NCBI GenBank assembly: GCA_017962235.1
Contig: JAGCVS010000004.1
Coordinates: 1-64,000, forward strand
Reading direction: 5' to 3'
Length of the DNA stretch: 64,000 bases
Origin: Bacteroidales bacterium
Lineage (GTDB): Bacteria > Bacteroidota > Bacteroidia > Bacteroidales > UBA932
The notes below the pieces were generated by a model. That model made no database searches, was not told the DNA's origin, and worked only from the letters and a program-made list of their open reading frames with translations. A program made the translations under genes and the position numbers. This document shows, piece after piece, positions 52,101 through 59,995 of the stretch (positions are counted from its first letter, which is position 1; every line of letters begins with the position of its first letter).

Positions 52101-54467
52101 ATGACAGAAGAGAAAGTCCTCACATTAGCCGATATCTCCGAGAAAGGGAGGTGCGTGATAGCCAAGATTCACGGCCACGGCGGTTTTCGCAACAGGATAA
52201 TGGAGCTGGGGTTCATAAAGGGCCAGACCGTTACGGTGCTCAAGAAGGCCCCTTTGATGGACCCTGTGGAATATGAGATTCTGGGCAGTCACATCTCTCT
52301 CAGACACAGCGAGGCGGTGAATATAGAGGTGGTTTCACTGGACGAGAACAGCCACCCCGACTTTAACTTTAACGGTACAATAGAAGAGCATGTCGCCTCC
52401 GAGGTGGAGCAGATAACCAAGCACATCCGGGTGGCCCTGGTGGGCAATCCCAACTGCGGCAAGACCTCTTTCTTCAACTTTGCCACCGGACTGCATGAGA
52501 AGGTGGGCAACTACAGCGGCGTTACTGTAGAATCCAAGGTGGGCACCTTCTTCCATGACGGATATACCATAGACTTGGTGGACCTGCCGGGTACCTATTC
52601 ACTTACGGAGTATTCCCCTGAAGAGATATACGTTCGCAACTATATCGTGGAGCAGAAGCCGGACGTGGTGCTGAACATAGTGGACGCCGGCAATCTTGAG
52701 CGCAACCTGTTCCTGACCACCCAGCTGATTGACATGAACCCGCGCATGGTTATGGCGCTAAACATGTACGACGAACTGCTTGCCAGCGGCGACACCCTGG
52801 ACCACGAGAGTCTGGCGCGTATGCTCGGTTTCCCGATTGTTCCCGTGGTGGCGCGCACCGGTCAGGGCATAGACGATGTACTGGCAAAGATAGTTGAGGT
52901 TTATTGCGACACCGCCGGCAGCAAGCACATCCACATCAACTATGGCGACAACGTGGAGCGGGCCATCCGTCACATCAAGAAACTGGTTGACGAGAACGTA
53001 CAGATACGCGACAATTACCACGGAAGATACGTTGCACTGAAACTTTTGGAGAACGACAGCGTCACTCACGATATGCTGCGCAAGTATCCGAATTACCAGA
53101 AGATAAAACAAACTTGTGATACAGCCCGCGAAGAGCTCCAGAGGGAGTATAGGGACGATATTACAAGCATCGTTTCAAGTCTCAAGTACGGATTTATTAA
53201 AGGTGCTCTCAGCGAGACCCTCACGCCGGCAGAAAAGGACAATAAGAAGAAAAAATACTCTCTTGACACGATACTTACACATCGCTGGCTGGGGTTCCCG
53301 ATACTGATACTGCTGTTATGGCTCATGTTCAAGGCGACCTTCTCCCTTGGTGCATATCCTCAGCAGTGGCTGGAGGCGGGCATCGCAGCGCTGGGCAGCT
53401 GGGTTGGCAGCATAATGCCGGATGGAATTCTGCGCGACCTTATAGTGGACGGTATCATAGCAGGTGTGGGCGGAGTGCTGGTGTTCCTGCCAAATATCCT
53501 CATCCTTTTCCTGTTCATATCGTTCTTCGAAGACAGCGGATATATGGCCCGCGTGGCGTTTATAGTGGACAAGCTGATGCACCGCATTGGCCTCCATGGC
53601 AAATCGTTCATACCGTATATCATCGGCTTCGGATGCAGCGTGCCGGCAATCATGGCCACCCGCACCCTGGAAAGCCGCAAAGACCGCATCCTCACGATAA
53701 TCACCATCCCGTTCATGTCGTGCTCTGCCCGTCTGCCGGTGTTCCTGCTTTTCGTGTCGGCCTTCTTTAAGAAGAATCAGGCGCTGGTGCTTATCAGTCT
53801 GTACCTGATAGGTGTGCTGGTGGCTATACTTACGTCGCTGCTGATGAACAAGCTGGTGTTCAAGAATGTCTCCGACCAGTTTGTGATGGAGCTGCCGCCG
53901 TACCGGTTCCCCACCGCCCGCAATACTTTGCGCCACATGTGGGACAAGAGTGCGCAGTACCTCAAGAAGATGGGTACCGTGATCCTGGCCGCATCGGTTA
54001 TCATCTGGGCGCTGGGTTACTTCCCGCGCGCCAAAGAGGGTCAGAGCGAGGCTGAGCATACCGCCAGCTCTTACATCGGCCAGATTGGCAAGGCCATCCA
54101 GCCGGCATTCGCTCCGCTGGGCTTCGACTGGAAAATGAGCGTGAGCCTGCTCACCGGCTTCGCCGCCAAGGAGGTGGTGGTATCTTCGCTGGGAGTGCTT
54201 TACTCAGCAGACGGCAGCGAGATGGAAGAGTCATCCGTGGGTTCTGCACTGCAGAGTGCGGTGGATGAATCGGGCCAGCCTGTCTTCCCCAAGCCGGTAG
54301 TATGGTCGTTCCTGATATTCGTGCTGCTCTACTTCCCATGTATTGCGGCAGTGAGTGCCGTGGCTAAGGAGGCGGGGCGCAAATGGGCGTGGTTCGTCAT
54401 ATTCTATACGCTGGCCGTGGCATGGCTTGCTGCATTCGGCGTATATCATCTTGCCCTTGTGATATAA
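52101..54467 (+). CDS. feoB: Ferrous iron transporter, FeoA-FeoB fusion
   Basis: 788 aa. Residues ~1-80 form a FeoA SH3-like domain (LADISEKGRCVIAKIHGHGGFRNRIMELGFIKGQTVTVL). The G domain follows: G1 VGNPNCGKTSF (~113), G3 DLPGTYSL, G4 ALNMYDE. The membrane part has two Gate motifs, including FIPYIIGFGCSVPAIMATRT and ISMSVSLLTGFAAKEVVVSSLGVLY-like. It imports Fe2+. FeoA fusions are common in Bacteroidales. Its stop overlaps the next start by 1 bp. Confidence 0.96.
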   Translation: MTEEKVLTLADISEKGRCVIAKIHGHGGFRNRIMELGFIKGQTVTVLKKAPLMDPVEYEILGSHISLRHSEAVNIEVVSLDENSHPDFNFNGTIEEHVASEVEQITKHIRVALVGNPNCGKTSFFNFATGLHEKVGNYSGVTVESKVGTFFHDGYTIDLVDLPGTYSLTEYSPEEIYVRNYIVEQKPDVVLNIVDAGNLERNLFLTTQLIDMNPRMVMALNMYDELLASGDTLDHESLARMLGFPIVPVVARTGQGIDDVLAKIVEVYCDTAGSKHIHINYGDNVERAIRHIKKLVDENVQIRDNYHGRYVALKLLENDSVTHDMLRKYPNYQKIKQTCDTAREELQREYRDDITSIVSSLKYGFIKGALSETLTPAEKDNKKKKYSLDTILTHRWLGFPILILLLWLMFKATFSLGAYPQQWLEAGIAALGSWVGSIMPDGILRDLIVDGIIAGVGGVLVFLPNILILFLFISFFEDSGYMARVAFIVDKLMHRIGLHGKSFIPYIIGFGCSVPAIMATRTLESRKDRILTIITIPFMSCSARLPVFLLFVSAFFKKNQALVLISLYLIGVLVAILTSLLMNKLVFKNVSDQFVMELPPYRFPTARNTLRHMWDKSAQYLKKMGTVILAASVIIWALGYFPRAKEGQSEAEHTASSYIGQIGKAIQPAFAPLGFDWKMSVSLLTGFAAKEVVVSSLGVLYSADGSEMEESSVGSALQSAVDESGQPVFPKPVVWSFLIFVLLYFPCIAAVSAVAKEAGRKWAWFVIFYTLAVAWLAAFGVYHLALVI

Positions 54468-54643
54468 TGATACAGTCCGTTATCGCATACATAACTATAG
54501 GCCTGGCTGTCGCAGCGCTGGTTTATCGTCTCTTCTTCAAAAAAGGGAAAGGGTGTGAGTGCGGCAGCTCGGAGTGTAGCGACTCTGCCTGCAGCGGATG
54601 CCCTTATTGCAATACTTGTAACACCAAACCCACCCGCAAATGA
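54467..54643 (+). CDS. FeoB-associated Cys-rich membrane protein
   Basis: 58 aa: one transmembrane helix (IAYITIGLAVAALVYRLFF), then a Lys patch and a Cys-rich tail (CECGSSECSDSACSGCPYCNTC, eight Cys). This is the FeoB-associated family usually found directly after feoB, proposed to help iron transfer. Start overlaps the feoB stop (TAATG) and the end overlaps the next gene by 4 bp. Confidence 0.88.
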   Translation: MIQSVIAYITIGLAVAALVYRLFFKKGKGCECGSSECSDSACSGCPYCNTCNTKPTRK

Positions 54644-55341
54644 ATCCTAACGCCGCCATACTGCGCGAGTACGCCGCCCGCTTCAACGATCCGGTATACT
54701 TCCGGGAAGACCCGATAATCTTTCCAAAGCGCTTCGCTGAGCTTTATGCGAGAGGCGAGTGCATGCTGCAGGACGTGGAGATCGCGGCTGTGATTGCGGC
54801 CCATCTGGCGTGGGGCAGGAGGACCATGATTGTGCGCGACTGCGGCAGGGCGTTGGACGAGATGGGCGGCAAGCCGTACGACTATGTAATGCGCGGCAAA
54901 TACCGCTGCGAACCCTGCTCGCTGCACCGCACCGTGATGTGGAGCGAATTCGCCTTAATCTGCGCGGCATTGAAACAGTATTACGGGGAGCATAAGACAC
55001 TGGAGCATCTCTCTGCCGATGATTTCCGCACGCAGATTTACTGCCGCAAGAGCGACCCTCACGCCGCCAACAAGAAGATAAACATGCTGCGGCGGTGGAT
55101 GGTACGCCGCGACGGCAAGGTGGACCTGGGACTCTGGCGGGACTCTTCTCCGGCAGACCTGATTATCCCCCTGGATGTACATGTCCATACCGTGGCTCGC
55201 GAAATGGGACTCACCGGTCGCAACAGCGCCGATATAAAGACGGCGCTGGAGATTACATCAGAACTTTCCGAGATATTTCCCGGCGATCCGTGCCTGGGAG
55301 ATTTTGCCCTTTTCGGCTACGGAGTTACCCGCAAGTCTTAA
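54640..55341 (+). CDS. TIGR02757 family protein
   Basis: 233 aa. It matches the Bacteroidetes TIGR02757/DUF2400 family: VEIAAVIAAHLAWGRRTMIVRDC (~46-68), SDPHAANKKINMLRRWMVRRDGKVDLGLW (~138-166), LIIPLDVHVHTVAREMGL (~174-191). Function unknown. Coupled to the feo genes by a 4-bp overlap, which may be chance. Confidence 0.85.
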   Translation: MNPNAAILREYAARFNDPVYFREDPIIFPKRFAELYARGECMLQDVEIAAVIAAHLAWGRRTMIVRDCGRALDEMGGKPYDYVMRGKYRCEPCSLHRTVMWSEFALICAALKQYYGEHKTLEHLSADDFRTQIYCRKSDPHAANKKINMLRRWMVRRDGKVDLGLWRDSSPADLIIPLDVHVHTVAREMGLTGRNSADIKTALEITSELSEIFPGDPCLGDFALFGYGVTRKS

Positions 55342-55362
55342 CGGGTTTTACATTCTTTTTGT

Positions 55363-55370
55363 TATATTTG
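55363..55370 (+). promoter_or_regulatory. -7 promoter box of the Zeta-like gene
   Basis: TATATTTG. It places the transcription start near 55375-55380 and supports ATG 55417 (or 55426) over an in-frame GTG at 55381. Confidence 0.6.
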
Positions 55371-55416
55371 TGGATGCCGTGTGGTGCCCGTTGGGAGTGC
55401 CATCGGAGTTCTATCC

Positions 55417-56055
55417 ATGCCAAAGATGTATATCATAGCGGGTTGCAACGGTGCAGGCAAGACAACTGCATCTTATACCGTGCTGCCCGAGATGTTCGAC
55501 TGCAAGGAGTTCGTGAATGCAGACGAGATAGCCAAGCGCCTCTCTCCAAATAAGCCGGAGGCGGCCGCTATCCGTGCCAGCCGCATCATGCTGGAACGCA
55601 TAGACGAACTAATAGAGAAGGGTACCGATTTTGGCGTGGAAACCACTCTGGCAACCCGCACGCTGCTGCAGGTAATAGAGCAGGCCAAAGGGTACGGCTA
55701 CGTAATCATGCTGATTTTCTTCTGGCTGAATGTGCCCGACCTGGCTGTTGAAAGGGTACGGCTCCGCGCCGCATCGGGCGGACACGACGTGCCGGAGGCC
55801 ACCATCCGCCGCCGCTACGTGCAGGGCATCATCAACCTCAGCAACCGGTATATCCCGGTGGTGGATTTCTGGATGATACTGGATAATTCAGACACCCCTG
55901 CGGCCATGATAGCGGAGGGCGGCAAGGACATCCTTACCAAGATACATAACAAAAACTTATATAACTTATTGATGGATTATGAACGAACAGGAGACGCGCC
56001 GGGTAAGAAACAACCTGATGGAGGGGATGGGGCGGTCGTTCCAAAGGCTTCTTGA
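55417..56055 (+). CDS. Zeta toxin-like P-loop kinase/ATPase (COG4185)
   Basis: 212 aa. P-loop GCNGAGKTT (~9-17), NADEIAKRLSPNKPEAAAIRASR (~34-56), GVETTLATRTLL (~72-83) and VRLRAASGGHDVPEATIRRRY (~115-135, Arg-rich substrate lid). These match stand-alone Zeta/UDP-GlcNAc-kinase-like proteins rather than an epsilon-zeta pair. A small frame beginning at 55979, overlapping its 3' end by 77 bp, resembles the partner ORF often found after it in Bacteroidales. Target unproven. Confidence 0.8.
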   Translation: MPKMYIIAGCNGAGKTTASYTVLPEMFDCKEFVNADEIAKRLSPNKPEAAAIRASRIMLERIDELIEKGTDFGVETTLATRTLLQVIEQAKGYGYVIMLIFFWLNVPDLAVERVRLRAASGGHDVPEATIRRRYVQGIINLSNRYIPVVDFWMILDNSDTPAAMIAEGGKDILTKIHNKNLYNLLMDYERTGDAPGKKQPDGGDGAVVPKAS

Positions 56056-56140
56056 CCAGAAGTCACGGAGCGGCGAGAGACTCGCTTTTTCCAAGAACGG
56101 GAAAGTGATACGGGTACAGGCTGCAGAACTCAGGAAGAAG
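55979..56140 (+). CDS. Small Zeta-partner-like frame without its own stop
   Basis: 54 codons from ATG 55979: MNEQETRRVRNNLMEGMGRSF, then LLDQKSRSGERLAFSKNGKVIRVQAAELRKK. A short helical segment followed by a lysine-rich VxxxGKVIxV tail resembles small proteins that follow Zeta-like genes in Bacteroidales. No stop codon follows; the frame runs straight into the signal peptide of the MltD-like protein. It overlaps the Zeta-like gene by 77 bp. Either it yields a fused product or translation restarts at 56141. Confidence 0.45.
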
Positions 56141-57001
56141 ATGTTCTCCCTGATTATACTGCTATCCGTTTCCGGGGCACTGACTGCCCAGGAATATATA
56201 CATCCCAAGGCCCCTTCCGTGCCAGAATATGTTGTTTTTGCAGACCAACGGGTCAAGCTTGACAACGACGACCGGTACGAGCGCATGGACCGCGAACTGA
56301 TGGCGTTCACATACATGCACACCACCTCCAATCTGATGCTCAAACGTTCCAAAAGGTATTTCACCCAGGTTGTCCCCATCCTTCTCAAGAACGGCCTTCC
56401 GGAGGATCTGAAATACATCATGGTGATAGAGAGCAATCTGGACCCCAAGGCGGTGAGCGTAACCGGGGCTTCCGGGCTTTGGCAGTTCACAAAGGCCACG
56501 GCACAGCATTACGGCCTTGAAGTGAGTGCAGATGTAGACGAACGTTTCAACCTGGAGAAAGCCACCGAGGCTGCCTGCAAATACCTCAAGGAGGCATACC
56601 GTAAATACGGCGACTGGATGACTGTCGCAGCCAGCTATAATGCAGGTCAGGCGGCCATAACAAAGCGCCTGACAGACCAGAAAGAGAAATATGCGATGGA
56701 CCTGCTCCTGCCGGATGAGACGTCGAGATATATGTTCAGGGTGCTTGCCGCAAAACTCTTCATGGAACATCCTGAACGGTTCGGATTCGAGATTTCTGAA
56801 AAAGAGTATTACCCTTTGCGTGAACCCGTAGAAGAGGTGGTAGTCACAGACTCCATACTGTCGCTTGTAGATTTTGCAAAGGCTCACGGCGTGAGCTACT
56901 ACGCTCTAAAGACGGCCAATCCCTGGCTCAAGAGCGACAAACTCACCAACGCCAACGGAAAGGCGTACAGAATAATCATCCCTTCTTCCAAAGGGCGATA
57001 A
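56141..57001 (+). CDS. MltD-like lytic transglycosylase
   Basis: 286 aa from ATG 56141, which gives a proper signal peptide (MFSLIILLSVSGALTAQ). GH23/SLT domain ~75-230: catalytic Glu in YIMVIESNLDPKAVS, then ASGLWQFTKATAQHYGL, YLKEAYRKYGDWMTVAASYNAGQ. The end (VDFAKAHGVSYYALKTANPWL) looks like a LysM-type or MltD tail. It cuts murein glycan strands in the periplasm. A 54-codon upstream extension is in frame (see 55979-56140); if used, it would put a charged cytosolic stretch before the signal sequence. Confidence 0.85.
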   Translation: MFSLIILLSVSGALTAQEYIHPKAPSVPEYVVFADQRVKLDNDDRYERMDRELMAFTYMHTTSNLMLKRSKRYFTQVVPILLKNGLPEDLKYIMVIESNLDPKAVSVTGASGLWQFTKATAQHYGLEVSADVDERFNLEKATEAACKYLKEAYRKYGDWMTVAASYNAGQAAITKRLTDQKEKYAMDLLLPDETSRYMFRVLAAKLFMEHPERFGFEISEKEYYPLREPVEEVVVTDSILSLVDFAKAHGVSYYALKTANPWLKSDKLTNANGKAYRIIIPSSKGR

Positions 57002-57460
57002 TTACTGATTTTGCTCCTGCTTTTTCTGATTCTTCTTGTCTCCGTGTATGAAGTACGCGGACCAGAGGATTATTACAACTGCTACCGTGATTATCGCGGA
57101 GAGCAGCAGCATGCCTGAACCCACTGCGAGACCAATCACCGCACATACAAAAATGCAGGCGGCGGTAGTGAGGCCGGAAACGCCGTCGTTACCCTTGAGA
57201 ATCAGACCGGCGCCAATGAAACCGATACCGGTGAGTACCTGAGCCGCAATACGTCCGGGGTCGCCGTTCAAAAGGTCGGTGTTGGTCTGGCACACATATA
57301 TCGATACCAGCATCGCCAGCGTAGATGCGGTGCAAATCAGGGTAAACGTACGGAATCCTGCCGGGTGATGGTGTATCTGCCTCTCCACCCCGATCATAGC
57401 CCCAAGGGCCACGCTCACCAGCATCCTTATCAACGCAGTAGAAAGAGTAATCGGTGTCAT
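57002..57460 (-). CDS. MgtC/SapB family membrane protein
   Basis: 152 aa. Four or five transmembrane helices with the family motif LVSVALGAMIGVERQIHHHPAGFRTFTLICTASTL (~10-45) and GRIAAQVLTGIGFIGAGLI (~69-87), GVSGLTTAACIFVCAVIGLAVG. MgtC proteins affect F-ATPase activity and Mg2+ stress survival; many members are uncharacterised. Its stop abuts the MltD-like stop (convergent). Confidence 0.9.
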   Translation of the reverse strand: MTPITLSTALIRMLVSVALGAMIGVERQIHHHPAGFRTFTLICTASTLAMLVSIYVCQTNTDLLNGDPGRIAAQVLTGIGFIGAGLILKGNDGVSGLTTAACIFVCAVIGLAVGSGMLLLSAIITVAVVIILWSAYFIHGDKKNQKKQEQNQ

Positions 57461-57550
57461 ATCAGTACTATTTGCAGCAAAGATACTCTATTCACGCCAA
57501 AGTGGACATAATGTCACTAAAAAGATGACAAAATGGCCATTTTAAGGGGC

Positions 57551-57565
57551 TGGCACCGGGTTTGA
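57551..57565 (+). promoter_or_regulatory. Candidate sigma54 (-24/-12) promoter of hsp20
   Basis: TGGCAC, 5 bases, TTGA, preceded by C: one mismatch to the sigma54 core YTGGCAC-N5-TTGC. No TAnnTTTG box is seen in the 190-base gap upstream of hsp20. Confidence 0.5.
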
Positions 57566-57650
57566 TTATACTCTAAACGACTCCGCAAGGGGTCCCGGGA
57601 CTAGGGCCCGCGAGGGTTTCGGAAACCGGAACGATTAAAGTTTTTGAACT

Positions 57651-58082
57651 ATGTTACCTATGAGAAGAACGCAAGACAGTTGGTTGCCGGACATTTTCAA
57701 TGACTTTTTCGACAACAGCTGGATGACCAGGGCAAATTATACCGCTCCCGCCATCAATGTAATTGAAAATGAAAAAGAGTACGATGTAGAGCTCGCTGCA
57801 CCGGGACTCGACAAGGAGGATTTCAATGTCCGCGTGGATAACGAAGGTTACCTCCATATCAACATGGAAAAGAAATCAGAGCATAAAGAAGACAAGAAGA
57901 AGGGCCGCTACCTGCGTCGCGAGTTCTCATACGAGAAGTTCCAGCAGACCCTGCTGCTCCCTGACGATGTAGACTGCGACAAGATAGAAGCTAAGGTAGA
58001 GAAGGGCGTGCTGAACGTTCATCTGCCCAAGAAAGAGGTGATTGTACAGCCCGCAGCAACCAAACAGATTGACATCAAATAG
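57651..58082 (+). CDS. Hsp20/alpha-crystallin small heat-shock protein
   Basis: 143 aa, usual for bacterial sHSPs. The alpha-crystallin domain spans ~32-130 (APAINVIENEKEYDVELAAPGLDKEDFNVRV, then YLRREFSYEKFQQTLLLPDDVD and AKVEKGVLNVHLPK with the conserved GVLxVxxPK). It is an ATP-independent holdase. Own terminator follows; the upstream gap carries a sigma54-like site. Confidence 0.95.
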   Translation: MLPMRRTQDSWLPDIFNDFFDNSWMTRANYTAPAINVIENEKEYDVELAAPGLDKEDFNVRVDNEGYLHINMEKKSEHKEDKKKGRYLRREFSYEKFQQTLLLPDDVDCDKIEAKVEKGVLNVHLPKKEVIVQPAATKQIDIK

Positions 58083-58100
58083 GCTCCGGCCTATGGTCAA

Positions 58101-58142
58101 AAATAAAGAGGCGCAGCCGCAACGGGCCGCGCCTCTTTATTT
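58101..58142 (+). terminator. Strong terminator after hsp20
   Basis: 14-bp perfect arms (AAATAAAGAGGCGC / GCGCCTCTTTATTT) around a 14-base loop. A/T ends on both sides allow termination from either direction. Confidence 0.88.
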
Positions 58143-58154
58143 GTATTTTTTCCC

Positions 58155-58162
58155 TATCTTTG
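58155..58162 (+). promoter_or_regulatory. -7 promoter box of slyD
   Basis: TATCTTTG, 20 bases before ATG 58183, right after the hsp20 terminator. Confidence 0.65.
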
Positions 58163-58182
58163 CGCAAATTAATGAGACAATT

Positions 58183-58728
58183 ATGAATATCGGTGACAAC
58201 AAAGTAGTTAGTTTAGTATACGAACTTGAAGTGGACGGCAAGATTGCCGACAGCTGCGACGCATCCCGTCCTTTGGAATTCATCTTTGGAATAGGCCATC
58301 TGCTGCCCAAGTTTGAGGCAAACATTGAGGGCAAGACCGTGGGCGACAAGTTTGACTTCCGTCTGACCGCGGCTGAGGGTTACGGCGAGCGCGACCCCCG
58401 CGCAATCATAGACCTGCCCAAGACCATCTTCATGCGCGACGGACATCTGGCAGAGGAGATCCTGTTCGAAGGGAATGTGATCCCCATGATGAATGCAGAC
58501 GGCGGCGTGATGCCCGGTACAGTGGTAAAGGTGGGCGACCAGCACGTAACCATGGATTTCAACCATCAGATGGCGGGTAAGGACCTGCACTTCACCGGCG
58601 AGATACTGAGTGTACGCGAAGCTACTGAAGATGAGATGAAGAACGGCCTCAAGCGCAGCTGCGGCGGATGCCAAGGCGGCAATTGCGGCGATGGCAACTG
58701 CGGTGACGGAAGCTGCGGCTGCAACTAA
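58183..58728 (+). CDS. slyD: SlyD-type FKBP peptidyl-prolyl isomerase
   Basis: 181 aa from ATG 58183; an earlier in-frame Met (58042) would read through the terminator. FKBP core NIGDNKVVSLVYELEVDGKIADSCDASRPLEFIFGIGHLLPKFE, an IF (chaperone) insert in the middle (AEGYGERDPRAIIDLP), and a Cys/Gly-rich metal-binding tail (CGGCQGGNCGDGNCGDGSCGCN). It speeds proline isomerisation, helps folding and binds Ni/Zn. Confidence 0.94.
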   Translation: MNIGDNKVVSLVYELEVDGKIADSCDASRPLEFIFGIGHLLPKFEANIEGKTVGDKFDFRLTAAEGYGERDPRAIIDLPKTIFMRDGHLAEEILFEGNVIPMMNADGGVMPGTVVKVGDQHVTMDFNHQMAGKDLHFTGEILSVREATEDEMKNGLKRSCGGCQGGNCGDGNCGDGSCGCN

Positions 58729-58741
58729 TACAGACTCTCTT

Positions 58742-59986
58742 ATGACCAAGACCAAAAAGATGGAGCAGATCCTGATCCGCATCACCGGGAAGGACCGTAC
58801 CGGCCTGACTGCCTCCGTGATGGAGATTCTGGCAAGATACGATGCCCAGATTCTGGACATCGGCCAGGCCGACATCCACAGCAGTCTCTCGCTTGGTATA
58901 CTGATTCGCATATCGGCCCGCAGCTCAGGTCAGGTGATGAAGGAACTCCTTTTCAAAGCCACCGAGCTGGGCGTAGCAATCGGCTTTGAACCGGTGAGCG
59001 ACGATGATTACGAAGAGTGGGTGGGCCGTCAGGGCAAAAACCGGTACATCCTCACCATCATCGCCCGCAGCCTCTCTGCAAGGCAGATTGCGGCGGCGGC
59101 GAGGGTTATCTCCAACCATGGTCTTAACATAGACTCAATAAAACGTCTCACCGGCCGCCAGAGCCTGCATCAGACCAGCGCCTCTGTCCGCAGCTGCATT
59201 GAATTCTCCATCCGCGGTGTGCCGGACGATAAGGATTCGCTGCAGGCAGAACTGATGCACATGTCCAGCGAGATGGGTATCGACTTCTCTTTCCAGCGGG
59301 ACAACATGTTCCGCCGCATGCGGCGCCTGATATGCTTTGATATGGATTCCACGCTGGTCCAGACGGAGTGCATCAACGAGCTGGCAGCGCGTGCCGGGGT
59401 GGGGGATCAGGTGGCCGCCATCACAGAGAGTGCGATGCACGGGGAAATCGACTTCAAGGAGAGTTTCCGCCGCCGCGTGGCGCTGCTCAAGGGGTTGGAC
59501 GCATCCGTGATGCAGGAGATTGCGGAGAATATGCCCATCACGGAGGGTGTAGACCGCCTGATGGAGGTCCTCAAACGGGCCGGCTACAAAATCGCCATCC
59601 TCAGCGGTGGATTTACCTACTTTGGCGAATACATCCAGCGCAAATACGGCATTGACTATGTATATGCCAATGAACTTGAGATTGGCGACGACGGTAAGCT
59701 GACGGGTCGCTATGTAGGCGATATCGTGGACGGCCGCCGCAAGGCCGACCTGCTGAAGCTTATCGCCCAGATGGAGAAGGTCAACCTGGAACAGACCATC
59801 GCCGTGGGCGACGGCGCCAACGACCTCCCGATGCTCTCCGCCGCCGGCCTCGGTATCGCCTTCCACGCCAAGCCTCGCGTGGCGGAAAGCGCCCGTCAGA
59901 GTATAAACACCATCGGCTTGGACGGCGTGCTCTACTTCCTTGGATTCAAAGACAGCTACCTGGGCAAACAGGGTAAAATGCAATAA
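58742..59986 (+). CDS. serB: Phosphoserine phosphatase with ACT domains
   Basis: 414 aa from ATG 58742. Two N-terminal ACT-like domains (~1-180; RITGKDRTGLTASVMEILARYDAQILDIGQA). HAD domain ~195-414: CFDMDSTLVQTECINELA (nucleophile Asp), ILSGGFTYFGEYIQRK, and VAVGDGANDLPMLSAAGLGIAFHAKP. It makes L-serine from phosphoserine; the ACT domains suggest serine feedback. 13 bases after slyD, on the same strand. Confidence 0.96.
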   Translation: MTKTKKMEQILIRITGKDRTGLTASVMEILARYDAQILDIGQADIHSSLSLGILIRISARSSGQVMKELLFKATELGVAIGFEPVSDDDYEEWVGRQGKNRYILTIIARSLSARQIAAAARVISNHGLNIDSIKRLTGRQSLHQTSASVRSCIEFSIRGVPDDKDSLQAELMHMSSEMGIDFSFQRDNMFRRMRRLICFDMDSTLVQTECINELAARAGVGDQVAAITESAMHGEIDFKESFRRRVALLKGLDASVMQEIAENMPITEGVDRLMEVLKRAGYKIAILSGGFTYFGEYIQRKYGIDYVYANELEIGDDGKLTGRYVGDIVDGRRKADLLKLIAQMEKVNLEQTIAVGDGANDLPMLSAAGLGIAFHAKPRVAESARQSINTIGLDGVLYFLGFKDSYLGKQGKMQ

Positions 59987-59995
59987 TCTGCAGCC

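Noticed and set aside
57581-57650. Riboswitch or thermosensor in the hsp20 leader
   Set aside because: Some G/C-rich inverted bits (GGTCCCGGGACTAGGGCCC) are present, but no stable fold covering the start codon is evident.
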